Below are positions 8,910-18,266 of a stretch of 64,000 nucleotides of DNA, piece after piece. The stretch is from Methanosarcinaceae archaeon (GTDB taxonomy: Archaea; Halobacteriota; Methanosarcinia; Methanosarcinales; Methanosarcinaceae): NCBI GenBank assembly GCA_023544565.1, contig JAMJFS010000009.1:1-64000 (forward strand), given 5' to 3'. Position 1 is the stretch's first letter. Each line of letters starts with the position of its first letter. Under the pieces are notes generated by a model. That model had not been told where the DNA came from. It ran no database searches and saw nothing but the letters and a program-made list of their open reading frames with translations. Position numbers and translations under genes: made by a program.

Positions 8910-10109
8910 ATGATCGGAATTTCAAAACTTTATTGTGGAACTGTGGAACCATCAGATGCTTTGAGGTATGAGCGTGATTCCAATAAATTGCCTTCGCATC
9001 TTTTACAGTTCTCAAAAGATAAAAAACCTGTAGTGGTCTGGAATATGGGAAGACGCTGTAATCTCAAATGCGTGCACTGTTATGCCCAGTCCAAAGACAT
9101 CGAGTATACTGATGAACTGACCACAGAGCAGGGCAAAGAACTGATCGATGACCTTGCTGAATTCGGCTCACCTGTAATCCTTTTCTCTGGCGGGGAACCT
9201 ACTATGCGAAAGGATCTTCCACAACTTGCAGAATATGCAAAGTCCAGGGGAATGCGCGCTGTGATCTCAACGAACGGTACGCTGATCGATGAGAAGATGG
9301 CAAAGGTGCTGAAGAAGATCGGCTTGTCCTATGTTGGTATATCACTTGATGGTATAAAAGAGACAAATGACAAGTTCAGGGGCATGCCGGGCGCGTTCGA
9401 TGCGGCAATGGATGGGCTTCGCAACTGCAGAAAGGAAGACATCAAAGTGGGACTTCGTTTTACCATTAACAAGAAGAATGTGGCTGATATTCCGGCCATA
9501 TTCGATCTTATTGAAGAGGAAGGAATTCCTCGTGTTTGTTTCTACCATCTTGTGTACGCAGGACGCGGCATAAAACTGGTGGAAGATGACCTGACACATG
9601 AAGAGAGCCGTGCGGCGCTTGATCTTATTATGGACCGGACAAAAGCACTGCATGACAAGGGCATGCCTGTTGAGGTTTTGACCGTGGACAATCACTGCGA
9701 TGGACCATACGTCTACCTGCGTCTGTTGAAAGAGAATCCAGAACGTGCCAAGGACGTGTATGACCTGCTTATGATGAATCAGGGCAATTCTACTGGCATC
9801 GGTATTGGTTGTGTTTCATGGGACGGTTCCGTACACGCTGACCAGTTCTGGAGGCATCATTCATTTGGAAATGTAAAGGATAGGAAATTCAGTGAGATCT
9901 GGACCGATACAAGCGATGAACTGATGGCCGGTCTTAAGAACCGCAAACCGCTTATCCTGGCAAATGCAGACCGATGTGCGAAATGCAAATGGTTCGATAT
10001 TTGTAACGGAAACTTCCGTGTCCGGGCAGAAGCCATTTACGACAATGTATGGGCAGACGACCCTGCATGCTACTTGACGAAAGAAGAGATCGGATACTAC
10101 GACGAATAA
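8910..10109 (+). CDS. ahbC: 12,18-didecarboxysiroheme deacetylase (radical SAM)
   Basis: The protein has 399 residues from ATG 8910, preceded by TTGGAG at 8898-8903; homology starts at MIGISKLYCGTVEPSDALR. In the siroheme-dependent heme pathway AhbC removes the acetate side chains of didecarboxysiroheme to give Fe-coproporphyrin III. The radical SAM cluster motif RRCNLKCVHCYA is near residue 50, followed by the SAM-binding SGGEP. C-terminal SPASM-like cysteines occur in GIGCVSWDG and RCAKCKWFDICNG and a final Cys near DDPACY. The other pathway genes, ahbA, ahbB and ahbD, are at 56524-58512. Confidence 0.9.
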   Translation: MIGISKLYCGTVEPSDALRYERDSNKLPSHLLQFSKDKKPVVVWNMGRRCNLKCVHCYAQSKDIEYTDELTTEQGKELIDDLAEFGSPVILFSGGEPTMRKDLPQLAEYAKSRGMRAVISTNGTLIDEKMAKVLKKIGLSYVGISLDGIKETNDKFRGMPGAFDAAMDGLRNCRKEDIKVGLRFTINKKNVADIPAIFDLIEEEGIPRVCFYHLVYAGRGIKLVEDDLTHEESRAALDLIMDRTKALHDKGMPVEVLTVDNHCDGPYVYLRLLKENPERAKDVYDLLMMNQGNSTGIGIGCVSWDGSVHADQFWRHHSFGNVKDRKFSEIWTDTSDELMAGLKNRKPLILANADRCAKCKWFDICNGNFRVRAEAIYDNVWADDPACYLTKEEIGYYDE

Positions 10110-10124
10110 TAACTGTTAATTAGA

Positions 10125-10180
10125 TGCAAGGTGGAATTGGTATAGTTCCAGTCCTGCCTCATTATATCTATTTTTTTACA
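10125..10180 (+). terminator. Possible terminator after ahbC
   Basis: AGG-TGGAA and TTCCA-GT-CCT can pair around a nine-base loop, and a TATTTTTTTA tract follows at about 10169-10178. The site lies 16 bp beyond the ahbC stop. Archaeal termination needs mainly the T tract, so the hairpin may be incidental. Confidence 0.4.
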
Positions 10181-10234
10181 TAATTTATTTTCTATGTTAT
10201 ACAAAAACAGAATAAAATAAAAGCGTGATAAAAA

Positions 10235-10546
10235 ATGTATCCACAACTAGCCATAGCAGCATACGTGGTTGTCCTATTCCTTACCCTGCGCGACATACGT
10301 ATATTCAAGCGTACGCACCTTGCTTCATACAGGAAAGGAGCGATGAGGGGACTGGTGGCATCAACTGTGGTACTGCTTGGTACATTCATTGTAGGTGCCA
10401 ACGCAAATATTGGTCTGCTCATTGTTCTTATAGGTCTTTACATAAACCGCAAAGGCATCAGGGAGGATGTATTCAGGGATGCGGTTACAATTGACCGATT
10501 GTTTGGGAAAACGGACTACCATGGTTCAGATATAAAGCAAGATTAA
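10235..10546 (+). CDS. Small conserved membrane protein, function unknown
   Basis: The protein has 103 residues. A GTGATAAAAA site just before the ATG supports the start. It has two or three hydrophobic segments: residues ~5-19 (LAIAAYVVVLFLTL) and a longer stretch ~39-70 containing LVASTVVLLGTFIVGA and IGLLIVLIGLYINR, with basic residues on the intervening loops. The charged C-terminus (DRLFGKTDYHGSD) is probably cytosolic. No catalytic motif is visible. It sits alone between the ahbC terminator and the rps17e repeat region. The call as a real gene rests on the RBS and the membrane topology. Confidence 0.6.
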   Translation: MYPQLAIAAYVVVLFLTLRDIRIFKRTHLASYRKGAMRGLVASTVVLLGTFIVGANANIGLLIVLIGLYINRKGIREDVFRDAVTIDRLFGKTDYHGSDIKQD

Positions 10547-10653
10547 ACGTGACATCGAGCTAACAAATGATCATATAATCCAAAAGGTATAAATGGAAAG
10601 GTTATCAATTAGGCGGTTATCAATATAATCATAATTAAATTATCAGATAAATT

Positions 10654-10755
10654 TAAACTTAACTTAAACTTAACTTAAACTTAACTTAAACTTAACTTAA
10701 CTTAAACTTAACTTAAACTTAACTTAAACTTAACTTAAACTTAACTTAAACTTAA
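10654..10755. repeat. 11-bp tandem repeat upstream of rps17e
   Basis: The unit AACTTAAACTT is repeated eight times perfectly (three units from 10661, a 5-bp partial AACTT at 10694-10698, then five units to 10753), with a degenerate unit before. The period is close to one helical turn. The array ends about 20 bp before the S17e start codon, so the array occupies the place where a promoter and leader would be expected. Confidence 0.9.
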
Positions 10756-10771
10756 ATTCGGAGATCAATAC

Positions 10772-10966
10772 ATGGGAAATATTAGACAGAAAAATATCAA
10801 GAACATATCATTTCGCTTATTAGAGAAATATGAGGGTATATTCACAGGAGATTTCGATGCGAACAAGCCTCTTGTCACAAAATACACCGATATTCAAAGC
10901 AAGGTTATTAGAAATCGTGTAGCAGGCTATGTCACACGAAAGTTAACACACGTTCGCCCGGAATAA
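10772..10966 (+). CDS. rps17e: Small-subunit ribosomal protein S17e
   Basis: The protein has 64 residues, the usual archaeal length. S17e is an archaeal/eukaryotic small-subunit protein. Diagnostic stretches are [13 protein letters not shown] at the start, [19 protein letters not shown] in the middle and [12 protein letters not shown] near the end. TCGGAGATC lies eight bases before the ATG. dapA starts 20 bp downstream, so ribosomal protein and lysine genes are probably co-transcribed. The upstream 11-bp repeat array is unusual for a ribosomal protein gene. Confidence 0.95.
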   Translation: MGNIRQKNIKNISFRLLEKYEGIFTGDFDANKPLVTKYTDIQSKVIRNRVAGYVTRKLTHVRPE

Positions 10967-10986
10967 TCCTTTAAGGAAGGGATATT

Positions 10987-11865
10987 ATGTTCGAAGGAGT
11001 TTTGCCGGCGCTTATCACTCCTTTTAGTAAAGATAACTCTATTGACAAAAACGGATTCCAGGAAAATGTCAGTTTTGTCGAGATCGGCGGCATCTCAGGC
11101 ATTGTAGCCTGTGGTACAACAGGTGAATCAGCAACTCTTTCTACAGCCGAGCATGAGCAACTGATCGATATTTCAGTTGATTGTGCAAATGTTCCTGTTT
11201 TGGTCGGCACGGGTTCAAATAATACTGCAGAAGCGATAGAGCTTACGAAATATGCAGATGATGCAGGAGTGGATGGAGCGCTTCTCATATCCCCGTATTA
11301 TAACAAGCCAAACAATGCAGGACTGATAAAGCATTTTAAAATAATTGCCGAGTCGGTAGACATTCCTATACTTTTATACAACGTCCCCACCCGCACGAGT
11401 CAGGATATGCCTCTTGAAGTTATATTAGAACTTTCAAAAGTAGACAACATCGTTGGCATCAAGGAAGCGAGTGGGAATCTCGACAAAATTACCAGGATCA
11501 TCGAGAATACGGCTGATGAGGACTTTTCTGTCATTTCAGGTGACGACGGACTAACCCTCCCAATACTCACACTTGGTGGCAGCGCCGTGATATCGGTTGT
11601 TGCTAACATTGTCCCTCAAAAGATGGTGGACCTCTATAATGCTGCAAAGAATTACGACATTAAAACAGCAAGAAATATCCATTATGAACTTGCACCGCTT
11701 ATACGTGCTCTATTCAATGAGACAAATCCTATACCTGTAAAACGTGCAGCAGAATTGATCGGGCTTGCGAGCGGACACTTAAGACTTCCACTTGCACCAA
11801 TTAGTAGTGAAAATGAACGCATACTCATAGATGCGCTAAAAAATATAGGTGCGTTAAATGATTAA
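10987..11865 (+). CDS. dapA: 4-hydroxy-tetrahydrodipicolinate synthase
   Basis: The protein has 292 residues. It condenses pyruvate with aspartate semialdehyde, the first committed step to diaminopimelate and lysine. The TIM-barrel signatures are all visible: CGTTGESATLS, VLVGTGSNNTAEAI, the YNVPTRT tyrosine loop and the Schiff-base lysine in VGIKEASGN. GGAAGGGATATT precedes the ATG. The 3' end overlaps dapB by 8 bp, which indicates translational coupling with the next enzyme. dapF is at 43370-44194. Confidence 0.97.
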   Translation: MFEGVLPALITPFSKDNSIDKNGFQENVSFVEIGGISGIVACGTTGESATLSTAEHEQLIDISVDCANVPVLVGTGSNNTAEAIELTKYADDAGVDGALLISPYYNKPNNAGLIKHFKIIAESVDIPILLYNVPTRTSQDMPLEVILELSKVDNIVGIKEASGNLDKITRIIENTADEDFSVISGDDGLTLPILTLGGSAVISVVANIVPQKMVDLYNAAKNYDIKTARNIHYELAPLIRALFNETNPIPVKRAAELIGLASGHLRLPLAPISSENERILIDALKNIGALND

Positions 11866-12661
11866 TGACAATATCAATGTGGCAGTAACAGGTGCATGCG
11901 GTCGCATGGGCGGTATGATCATCGAGAATATCGTAAAGACCGACAATATGCAACTTTCGGCTGCTTTTGATATTAACAATATCGGCAAGGATGCCGGAGA
12001 GATAGCACATGTTGGTGCACTTGGTGTTGCGATATCAGATGCAAATGACATTAAAACGGTTCTTACCAAAACAAATACGGATGTTCTTATTGATTTTACA
12101 ATTGCACCTGCGACAGTCATCAATGCACCGGCAGCAGCAGAATGTGGCGTGAACCTTATTATCGGCACAACAGGATTCACTGAGCAGCAAAGGGCTGTTA
12201 TCGACAATGCGATCTTGAACAATAATGTTGCAGCAGTTATATCACCAAATTATTCCGTTGGTGTCAGTGTGTTTTTCAACATATTGAAAGAAGCAGCAAG
12301 AGCACTTTCCGATTATGACATAGAGATTATTGAAGCCCATCACAACCAGAAAAAAGACGCTCCAAGCGGCACTGCCAAAAAAGTGGCAGATGTTATCAGC
12401 GAAGCACTTGGCGGCAAGGAATACGTGTACGGGCGAAATGGTCTTGCACCACGCGGCAAGGAGATCGGGATTCACGCAGTTCGTGGTGGCGACATCGTGG
12501 GTGACCATACTGTATTGTTCGCAGGGGACGGCGAGCGTATCGAGATCAAACACCAGGCGCACTCAAGGCAGGCATTTGCAGGCGGTGCGGTAAAAGCGGC
12601 TGCATGGGTATGCGGTAAAGAGCCTGGAATTTATACAATGGATGATATTCTGGGATTTTGA
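11858..12661 (+). CDS. dapB: 4-hydroxy-tetrahydrodipicolinate reductase
   Basis: The protein has 267 residues. It reduces the DapA product with NAD(P)H to tetrahydrodipicolinate. The nucleotide-binding loop VAVTGACGRMGGMIIE begins at residue ~6. The central STPNY-type loop here reads SPNYSVGV, and the substrate/catalytic motif is EAHHNQKKDAPSGTA with paired histidines and the lysine. Homology continues to RQAFAGGAVKAA near the end. The start overlaps dapA. It converges with pyrI across a 60-bp gap. Confidence 0.97.
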   Translation: MINDNINVAVTGACGRMGGMIIENIVKTDNMQLSAAFDINNIGKDAGEIAHVGALGVAISDANDIKTVLTKTNTDVLIDFTIAPATVINAPAAAECGVNLIIGTTGFTEQQRAVIDNAILNNNVAAVISPNYSVGVSVFFNILKEAARALSDYDIEIIEAHHNQKKDAPSGTAKKVADVISEALGGKEYVYGRNGLAPRGKEIGIHAVRGGDIVGDHTVLFAGDGERIEIKHQAHSRQAFAGGAVKAAAWVCGKEPGIYTMDDILGF

Positions 12662-12721
12662 GATAAGATCCCTTATTGCTTACTAATTTTAACATTATCT
12701 TTGACAAAAAACAGATTCGGT

Positions 12722-13207
12722 CTATAACAGACGATCAGCAATATTTTCAGTGATCACGCGCTCACAATACTTGCACTGGAGCACGATCTTCCCCTTGGCT
12801 GATGTCACCGTAAATTTCGATGTCACCGGTTCACTGCTGTTTGAGATACAATTTGGATTGATACAACGAACTACGCCTTCAATGTTTTGTGGTATCACGA
12901 CGTGCTTTTTCTCAAAAACATCAAAATGGCGTATTATGTTAATTACCGCATTTGGTGCGATTAATGTGATCTTGTCAACCTCACGCACGTTCAACTCACG
13001 GTTCTCGATCTTAACAACATCTTTCTTTCCATGTTCACCTGATGCATTTATGACAACACTGACAACATCTTCAGACGAATCTGGTATCCCAAGTATCCGC
13101 AGAACGTTGAGTGACTGGCCCGCCTTGATATGATCTATCACAGTTCCATTCTCGATCGGCCGAACCCTCAGTTCACGTTTTTGAGTTGGACTTTTGTTTG
13201 GCGTCAT
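12722..13207 (-). CDS. pyrI: Aspartate carbamoyltransferase regulatory chain
   Basis: The protein has 161 residues. It is the allosteric subunit that binds CTP/ATP and docks on the PyrB trimers. The N-terminal half has the nucleotide-binding fold with GTVIDHIKAGQSLNVLRIL; the C-terminal zinc domain shows CINPNCISN and LQCKYCE, i.e. the four zinc-ligand cysteines. The ATG overlaps the pyrB stop codon (ATGA), so the two are translated as a coupled pair, the usual archaeal pyrBI order. Confidence 0.96.
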   Translation of the reverse strand: MTPNKSPTQKRELRVRPIENGTVIDHIKAGQSLNVLRILGIPDSSEDVVSVVINASGEHGKKDVVKIENRELNVREVDKITLIAPNAVINIIRHFDVFEKKHVVIPQNIEGVVRCINPNCISNSSEPVTSKFTVTSAKGKIVLQCKYCERVITENIADRLL

Positions 13208-14130
13208 TCAAGTACCCCCATAACAAGTGCGAGCAATGCCATTCGAACAGGTACGCCGTAGAAAGACTGGTTGAAATAACAGGCATGGTCAGTATCATCC
13301 ACACGCGGGTCGATCTCATTGATCCTTGGCAATGGATGCATGATCTTAAGTTTGGGGTCAGCCTTTTCAAGAAGTTGCGGTGTGATCAGCAAATTACTTG
13401 CTACCTTGTTGTATTCTGCAGGGTCTGGAAAACGCTCTTTTTGGATCCTTGTGACATACAACACTTCTATATTGCGTATCGCTTCTTCGATCGAATCGGT
13501 TTGTGTCACTTTGATATTGCGCTTTTTGAGGTCATAAATTATCTCGTCAGGCAGACGCAATTCTTTTGGAGATACCAGTGTGATCTCTGCACCATAAAGC
13601 GACAGGGCATAACACAGTGAGTGCACCGTCCTGCCATATTTTAGGTCCCCGGCAATTGCGATCTTCACACCATCAAGATGACTTTCCTGTCTTATCGTGT
13701 ATAGATCAAGGAATGTCTGTGTCGGATGATGTCCAGCACCATCTCCGGCATTGATAATAGGTACAGATACAAGTTCTGAAGCCATTTGTGCAGAACCTTC
13801 TTTTGGATGCCTCAGGACGATTGCGTCGGAATATCCTTCGACCACACGGATCGTGTCAGCCAGTGATTCTCCTTTTGCGATAGAACTTGCCTCAACAGAA
13901 CCAAGATTCAACACTCTTCCACCAAGTCGGATCATCGCAGTCTCAAATGACATGCGTGTCCTTGTACTTGGTTCAAAGAATAGAAGTGACAATACCTTTC
14001 CATCAAGAAGATCAGATTTTTCCAAACCCCGTGCAACCGGTTCAAGTTTTTCAGCGGTGTTGAGTATATGATCGATAGTATCACGTGAAAAGTCTTTCAT
14101 TGATATGATGTTTAGGTCTTTGAACGTCAT
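13204..14130 (-). CDS. pyrB: Aspartate carbamoyltransferase catalytic chain
   Basis: The protein has 308 residues from ATG 14130; the TTG directly before it is a less likely start. It carries out the second step of pyrimidine synthesis, making carbamoyl aspartate from carbamoyl phosphate and aspartate. The carbamoyl-phosphate loop FFEPSTRTRMSFE, the KGESLADT segment, and HPTQTFLDLYTI are all intact, as is HPLPRINEID near the C-terminus. It is the first gene of the pyrBI pair. The start of pyrD is at the right edge of the window, unlinked. Confidence 0.97.
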   Translation of the reverse strand: MTFKDLNIISMKDFSRDTIDHILNTAEKLEPVARGLEKSDLLDGKVLSLLFFEPSTRTRMSFETAMIRLGGRVLNLGSVEASSIAKGESLADTIRVVEGYSDAIVLRHPKEGSAQMASELVSVPIINAGDGAGHHPTQTFLDLYTIRQESHLDGVKIAIAGDLKYGRTVHSLCYALSLYGAEITLVSPKELRLPDEIIYDLKKRNIKVTQTDSIEEAIRNIEVLYVTRIQKERFPDPAEYNKVASNLLITPQLLEKADPKLKIMHPLPRINEIDPRVDDTDHACYFNQSFYGVPVRMALLALVMGVLE

Positions 14131-14499
14131 CAAACTGATAAAAGAATTGCATGAGATATAATATTTACTAAACCATCATCCATTTGACCATAATACTATT
14201 GTTCTGAGAATTTTACCTTTTGTTAAGGCGTAATATTTTTTTTTCAAAATTACCAATGAATAAATGTATATTCTATTCAGGCGTTAGATTCACATGTTAA
14301 ATAAAGTTTTACGAGTGAATTGTGGGCTTAACCAATGACATATGAAGAGGTTGTTTATCTGAGGATAATTTGCGACAATCACCGGGCTCGCCCTACATGA
14401 TATGGAGACTGTTCAATGTAAGAATCAATATTATAATATAATATAAATATTATAAATGTCTCATACATAAAGAAGTACAAATGGGTCAAGGATGATAAT
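14131..14499. other. Divergent intergenic region pyrB / alpha-glucan phosphorylase
   Basis: I find no gene in these 369 bp. They are AT-rich, with a run of TATA-like sequence (ATATTATAATATAATATA at about 14427-14450) that could hold the promoter of the phosphorylase, and a small GGGCTCGCCC palindrome near 14383. Both neighbouring genes must be transcribed outward from here. Confidence 0.6.
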
Positions 14500-16215
14500 A
14501 TGCAGCGATACAGTAAAGAGATCAATAAAGAAGACAGGATAATTGCATACTTTTCAATGGAAATGGGTTTTGAGTCTCATCTTCCGACATACAGTGGCGG
14601 ACTTGGAATACTGGCGGGCGACACTATAAAGTCATGTGCTGATCTTGGCGTGCCGATAGTTGGAATTACGCTGCTCAATGAATATGGTTATTTTTTCCAG
14701 AAACTTGATAATGCTGGTAACCAGACAGAATGGCCTGTCCGGTGGAACAAGGACGATTTCCTGAAACTTTTGCCTGCAAAAACAAGTATACAGATAGCGG
14801 GTAGGGACGTTGTCGTGCAGGTATGGGAGTATACGGTGACAGGAATCACTGGTGGCAAGGTACCTGTTTATCTTCTTGATACGAACCTGAAAGAAAACTA
14901 CGATTATGATAGGTATATCACAAGCTACCTCTATGGCGGAGATTTGCAGTATCGCTTCGCACAGGAGATGGTGCTGGGTATAGCCGGAGCAAAAATACTA
15001 AAAGAGTTTGGGCATACAAAAATACGCAAGTATCACATGAATGAAGGACATGCAGCTCTGTTGACCCTTGAATTGATGGAAAATGATAAAGTTGAGAATA
15101 ACAAGACCAGTTATGACCTGGATGCTATTAGAAGGAGATGTGTATTCACTACACATACGCCAGTTCCGGCAGGGCATGATAAATTCACACAGGATATCGT
15201 GCACAGCATGTATGGTGATATCTCACGTTTTGGCATAGATGAGGACATATATTCAGATGGTAAGCTGAATATGACCCTGCTGGCACTGCGCATGAGTTAT
15301 TTTGTTAACGGTGTGGCAAAGAAACATTCCGAAGTCTCAAGAAGTATGTTCCCTGAATATAGCATTGATTCTATCACAAACGGCGTACATTCTCCAACCT
15401 GGGTTTCAGGTCCACTTAAAAAACTGTACGATGAGTTTATACCGGGCTGGAAAAAAGATCCATTCACGCTACGATATGCCCTCAGCATACCAAGGCGCAG
15501 GATATGGGATGCTCACATGGAAGCGAAAAAAACATTGATTGATGAGGTCAATGCCCAGACAAATGCCGGCATGGATCAACATGTATTGACAATAGGATTT
15601 GCGCGGCGTTTCACAGCATATAAACGTCCTGATCTGCTGTTTCGTGATGTAGAAAGGCTAAGAAATATCAGCCGCAATATTGGGAAGATACAAATTGTCC
15701 TTGCAGGCAAGGCGCATCCGAGTGATTGGGGAGGCAAGGATATGATTCGGCAGATCCATGAGAATATCAACGAATTAGGTGGCGATATCAAGATAGCCTA
15801 TCTTGCTAATTATGATATGGATATTGCCAAGGTAATGACCTCAGGCGTAGATATCTGGTTGAACACCCCCAGACGACCACATGAAGCATCAGGTACAAGC
15901 GGCATGAAGGCATGCCACAACGGTGTCCTCAACCTGAGCGTTTTTGATGGCTGGTGGCTGGAAGGGCACATTGCAAATGTCACTGGATGGGGGGTCGGTC
16001 CAAAACCCACAGATATAGAAACAGAGATTGAAGCAGATGATGCTGTGGATGCTGATGATTTGTACAAGAAACTTGAAAATGAGATTGTGCCGATGTTCTA
16101 TAATGACCGGCCGAAATGGATGAATATGGTGCGTAGCAGTATAGCACTGAATGCATCTTTTTTCAATACGCACAGGATGGTGCAGCAATATATCACAAAT
16201 GCATATTGTCATTAA
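14500..16215 (+). CDS. glgP: Alpha-glucan phosphorylase (GT35, short form)
   Basis: The protein has 571 residues, the short archaeal/thermophile form that lacks the N-terminal regulatory region of muscle-type enzymes. It degrades glycogen or maltodextrin to glucose 1-phosphate using PLP and phosphate. Support: AYFSMEMGFESHLPTYSGGLG at the N-terminus, HMNEGHAALL and FTTHTPVPAGHD, GFARRFTAYKRPDLL, and the PLP-site block ASGTSGMKACHNG with the lysine, then DGWWLEG. AAGGATGATAAT precedes the ATG. It stands alone. Many methanogens store glycogen, so a reserve-mobilising role is reasonable. Confidence 0.93.
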   Translation: MQRYSKEINKEDRIIAYFSMEMGFESHLPTYSGGLGILAGDTIKSCADLGVPIVGITLLNEYGYFFQKLDNAGNQTEWPVRWNKDDFLKLLPAKTSIQIAGRDVVVQVWEYTVTGITGGKVPVYLLDTNLKENYDYDRYITSYLYGGDLQYRFAQEMVLGIAGAKILKEFGHTKIRKYHMNEGHAALLTLELMENDKVENNKTSYDLDAIRRRCVFTTHTPVPAGHDKFTQDIVHSMYGDISRFGIDEDIYSDGKLNMTLLALRMSYFVNGVAKKHSEVSRSMFPEYSIDSITNGVHSPTWVSGPLKKLYDEFIPGWKKDPFTLRYALSIPRRRIWDAHMEAKKTLIDEVNAQTNAGMDQHVLTIGFARRFTAYKRPDLLFRDVERLRNISRNIGKIQIVLAGKAHPSDWGGKDMIRQIHENINELGGDIKIAYLANYDMDIAKVMTSGVDIWLNTPRRPHEASGTSGMKACHNGVLNLSVFDGWWLEGHIANVTGWGVGPKPTDIETEIEADDAVDADDLYKKLENEIVPMFYNDRPKWMNMVRSSIALNASFFNTHRMVQQYITNAYCH

Positions 16216-16368
16216 TCTTGGTGTTGAATTTACCATAGAATATTGCAGATGAAAAGTGCCACACATATTAGAATAACTGCGTGATCACACTCAGTCCGAC
16301 ACTTTCCTGCATCAAGACCATTAAATACAATCCGTTTTTCAAACGTGCGGCATTGGTCAGATCCAATT

Positions 16369-16812
16369 TTACCTGATATTGTCCAAAAACGTAACAAGCT
16401 TTTTAGCATCATCGATCTTGCGTTTTTTCACATCATCATGAAACTTTCTTGACAATTTCTTTTTCGGAGATTCCTCTAATTCTTTCAGATCCATAATTGC
16501 ACGCAGCAGTCCGGCAGTCAGATCAAACAACTTTTCGGCATCCTCACGAGTAAGATCTGATTCTTCCAGATTTTTTTCGTATTCTTTTTCCTTTTTGGAA
16601 ATGTGCGCTATACAATGGTCTATCTGTTTTTTGTCCCCATCTGAAAGACATGGTTTGTTGATCATTTCCCATATGAACTCATGTAGACGTACCTGCTCCC
16701 CGTCAATATCAACCATTTCAGGTATCTGCTCTCCCACCCAGAAAAGGTATTTGTGAAGGCTGTTTAATAATTTCTTGTGCTCGCGTTTGGTTATTAACTC
16801 ATCATCTGACAT
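16369..16812 (-). CDS. DUF5788-like hypothetical protein
   Basis: The protein has 147 residues, highly charged and predicted mostly helical, with no membrane segment. It begins MSDDELITKREHKKLLNSLH; has a conserved-looking IPEMVDIDGEQVRLHEFIW and ends in a Lys-rich region with DDVKKRKIDDAKKLV. I associate this pattern tentatively with DUF5788 of Methanosarcinales, function unknown. It stands alone, convergent with the phosphorylase. The 153 bp between the two genes hold nothing I recognise. Confidence 0.65.
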   Translation of the reverse strand: MSDDELITKREHKKLLNSLHKYLFWVGEQIPEMVDIDGEQVRLHEFIWEMINKPCLSDGDKKQIDHCIAHISKKEKEYEKNLEESDLTREDAEKLFDLTAGLLRAIMDLKELEESPKKKLSRKFHDDVKKRKIDDAKKLVTFLDNIR

Positions 16813-16864
16813 ATTTACTCTATATTGTGTTATACAGATGTGAACATATAGTTTTGCACATTGT

Positions 16865-16913
16865 ATTGGACTTGATTGGATTGGACTTGATTGGATTAGA
16901 TTAGATTAGATTA
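16865..16913. repeat. Short GATT(G/A)-type direct repeats
   Basis: TTGGACTTGATTGGA occurs twice in tandem and then decays into three TTAGA units. The tract lies between a DUF5788-like gene start and the hps-rraA gene, i.e. in the divergent promoter region. It is probably simple-sequence slippage. Confidence 0.7.
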
Positions 16914-16985
16914 AACTTATAGGTATTCAGGTGATTATATACATAAAAAACACTAAATGTACATATATCAAACTAAGGTGATCTT

Positions 16986-18266
16986 ATAAAACCCATCATT
17001 CAGGTCGCACTTGACCTTCTGGAAATTGACCGTGCCGTGCAGATAGCAAAAGAAGCTGCCATCGGCGGTGTTGACTGGATAGAGGCAGGCACACCACTGA
17101 TCAAGAGCGAAGGTATGGATGCCGTCAGGAAACTCAAGGAAGCATTCCCGGATCGTACAATACTTGCTGACATGAAAACTGTGGATACAGGTGCCATGGA
17201 AGTCGAGATGGCGGCAAAAGCTGGGGCTGATATTGTTATTCTGCTTGGAAGCGCAGATGATGCCACGATCCTTGATTCTGTGCGGGCTGCATGCAAGTAT
17301 GGTGTGAAATTAATGGCTGACCTGATATCTACAGACGAGCCAGTCACACGCGCGCAAGAACTTGAAAAATTGGGTATCGATTTTATCAATGTACATGTGG
17401 GAATCGACCAGCAGATGATGGGAAAAGACCCGATGGATATTCTCAAAGAAGTTTCCTCAAAAGTAAATATACCGGTTGCAGTTGCAGGTGGTCTGGATGC
17501 CACAAGCAGTGCGCAGGCCGTGCGATCCGGTGCAGACATTGTCATTGTTGGGGGAAACATCACCAGGTCAGATAATGTGGCCGGATCAGCACGTGAGATC
17601 CGTGAAAGTGTGGATGCGCCTTCAGGTACTGCGATATCAAAACCATCACTTGATGAAGAGATCCATCAACTCCTGATGAGTGTCTCAACACCAAATATCT
17701 CGGATGCGATGCACCGCAAAGGTGCGATGCAAAATATTCGTTCCATGGTTAAAGGAAAGAAAATGGTTGGCAAGGCGGTTACTGTGCAGACGTTTGCAGG
17801 TGACTGGGCAAAGCCTGTTGAGGCTATAGATGTTGCAGATCCGGGTGAGGTGCTTGTGATATACAATGGCAGCGACCATGTAGCACCATGGGGCGGGCTG
17901 GCAACTCTCAGTTGTCTTAATAAGGGGATCGCAGGTGTTGTGATCGACGGAGCTGTGCGCGACATTGATGAGATCGAGCAACTTGACCTTCCTGTTTTTG
18001 CAAGCAGATGTGTACCAAATGCAGGTGAGCCAAAAGGATTCGGTGAGATCAATGCGGAGATTGTCTGCGGTGCGCAGACAGTCAAACCGGGAGATTATAT
18101 TGTTGGCGATGACAACGGTGTGGTAGTAGTGCCAAAGGAGCGCGCTTATGAGATCGCACGCCGTGCTAAAGAGGTCGAAAAGACTGAAAGACGCCTTTAT
18201 GATGAGATACGAAAAGGGCGTACATTATCCGAAATTATGAAACTTGAAAAATGGGAGAAACGCTAG
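16986..18266 (+). CDS. Bifunctional 3-hexulose-6-phosphate synthase / RraA-like fusion
   Basis: The fusion has 426 residues if translation starts at ATA 16986. The N-terminal domain (~1-210) is an orotidine-phosphate-decarboxylase-like barrel: [13 protein letters not shown], then [22 protein letters not shown], then VAGGLDATS. The C-terminal domain (~225-420) is RraA/aldolase-like ([34 protein letters not shown]-type end). HPS joins formaldehyde and ribulose 5-phosphate; in methanogens it runs in reverse for ribose 5-phosphate supply. The role of the RraA part is unknown. There is no ATG, GTG or TTG in frame between the stop at 16974 and GTG 17037, which lies inside the barrel, whereas GGTGATC sits right before ATA. 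Prepilin peptidase follows directly. Confidence 0.88.
   Translation: MKPIIQVALDLLEIDRAVQIAKEAAIGGVDWIEAGTPLIKSEGMDAVRKLKEAFPDRTILADMKTVDTGAMEVEMAAKAGADIVILLGSADDATILDSVRAACKYGVKLMADLISTDEPVTRAQELEKLGIDFINVHVGIDQQMMGKDPMDILKEVSSKVNIPVAVAGGLDATSSAQAVRSGADIVIVGGNITRSDNVAGSAREIRESVDAPSGTAISKPSLDEEIHQLLMSVSTPNISDAMHRKGAMQNIRSMVKGKKMVGKAVTVQTFAGDWAKPVEAIDVADPGEVLVIYNGSDHVAPWGGLATLSCLNKGIAGVVIDGAVRDIDEIEQLDLPVFASRCVPNAGEPKGFGEINAEIVCGAQTVKPGDYIVGDDNGVVVVPKERAYEIARRAKEVEKTERRLYDEIRKGRTLSEIMKLEKWEKR

Noticed and set aside
10225-10494. 89-codon frame overlapping the small membrane protein
   Set aside because: Cys/His-rich out-of-frame shadow; the alternative frame has a GTGATAAAAA ribosome site and clean membrane helices.
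10654-10755. CRISPR-like array
   Set aside because: Units are 11 bp, directly adjacent and without spacers. I found no CRISPR array or cas gene in the window.
16230-16412. 60-codon minus-strand frame between the phosphorylase and the DUF5788-like gene
   Set aside because: No RBS and it overlaps the end of the DUF5788-like gene; no recognisable motif.
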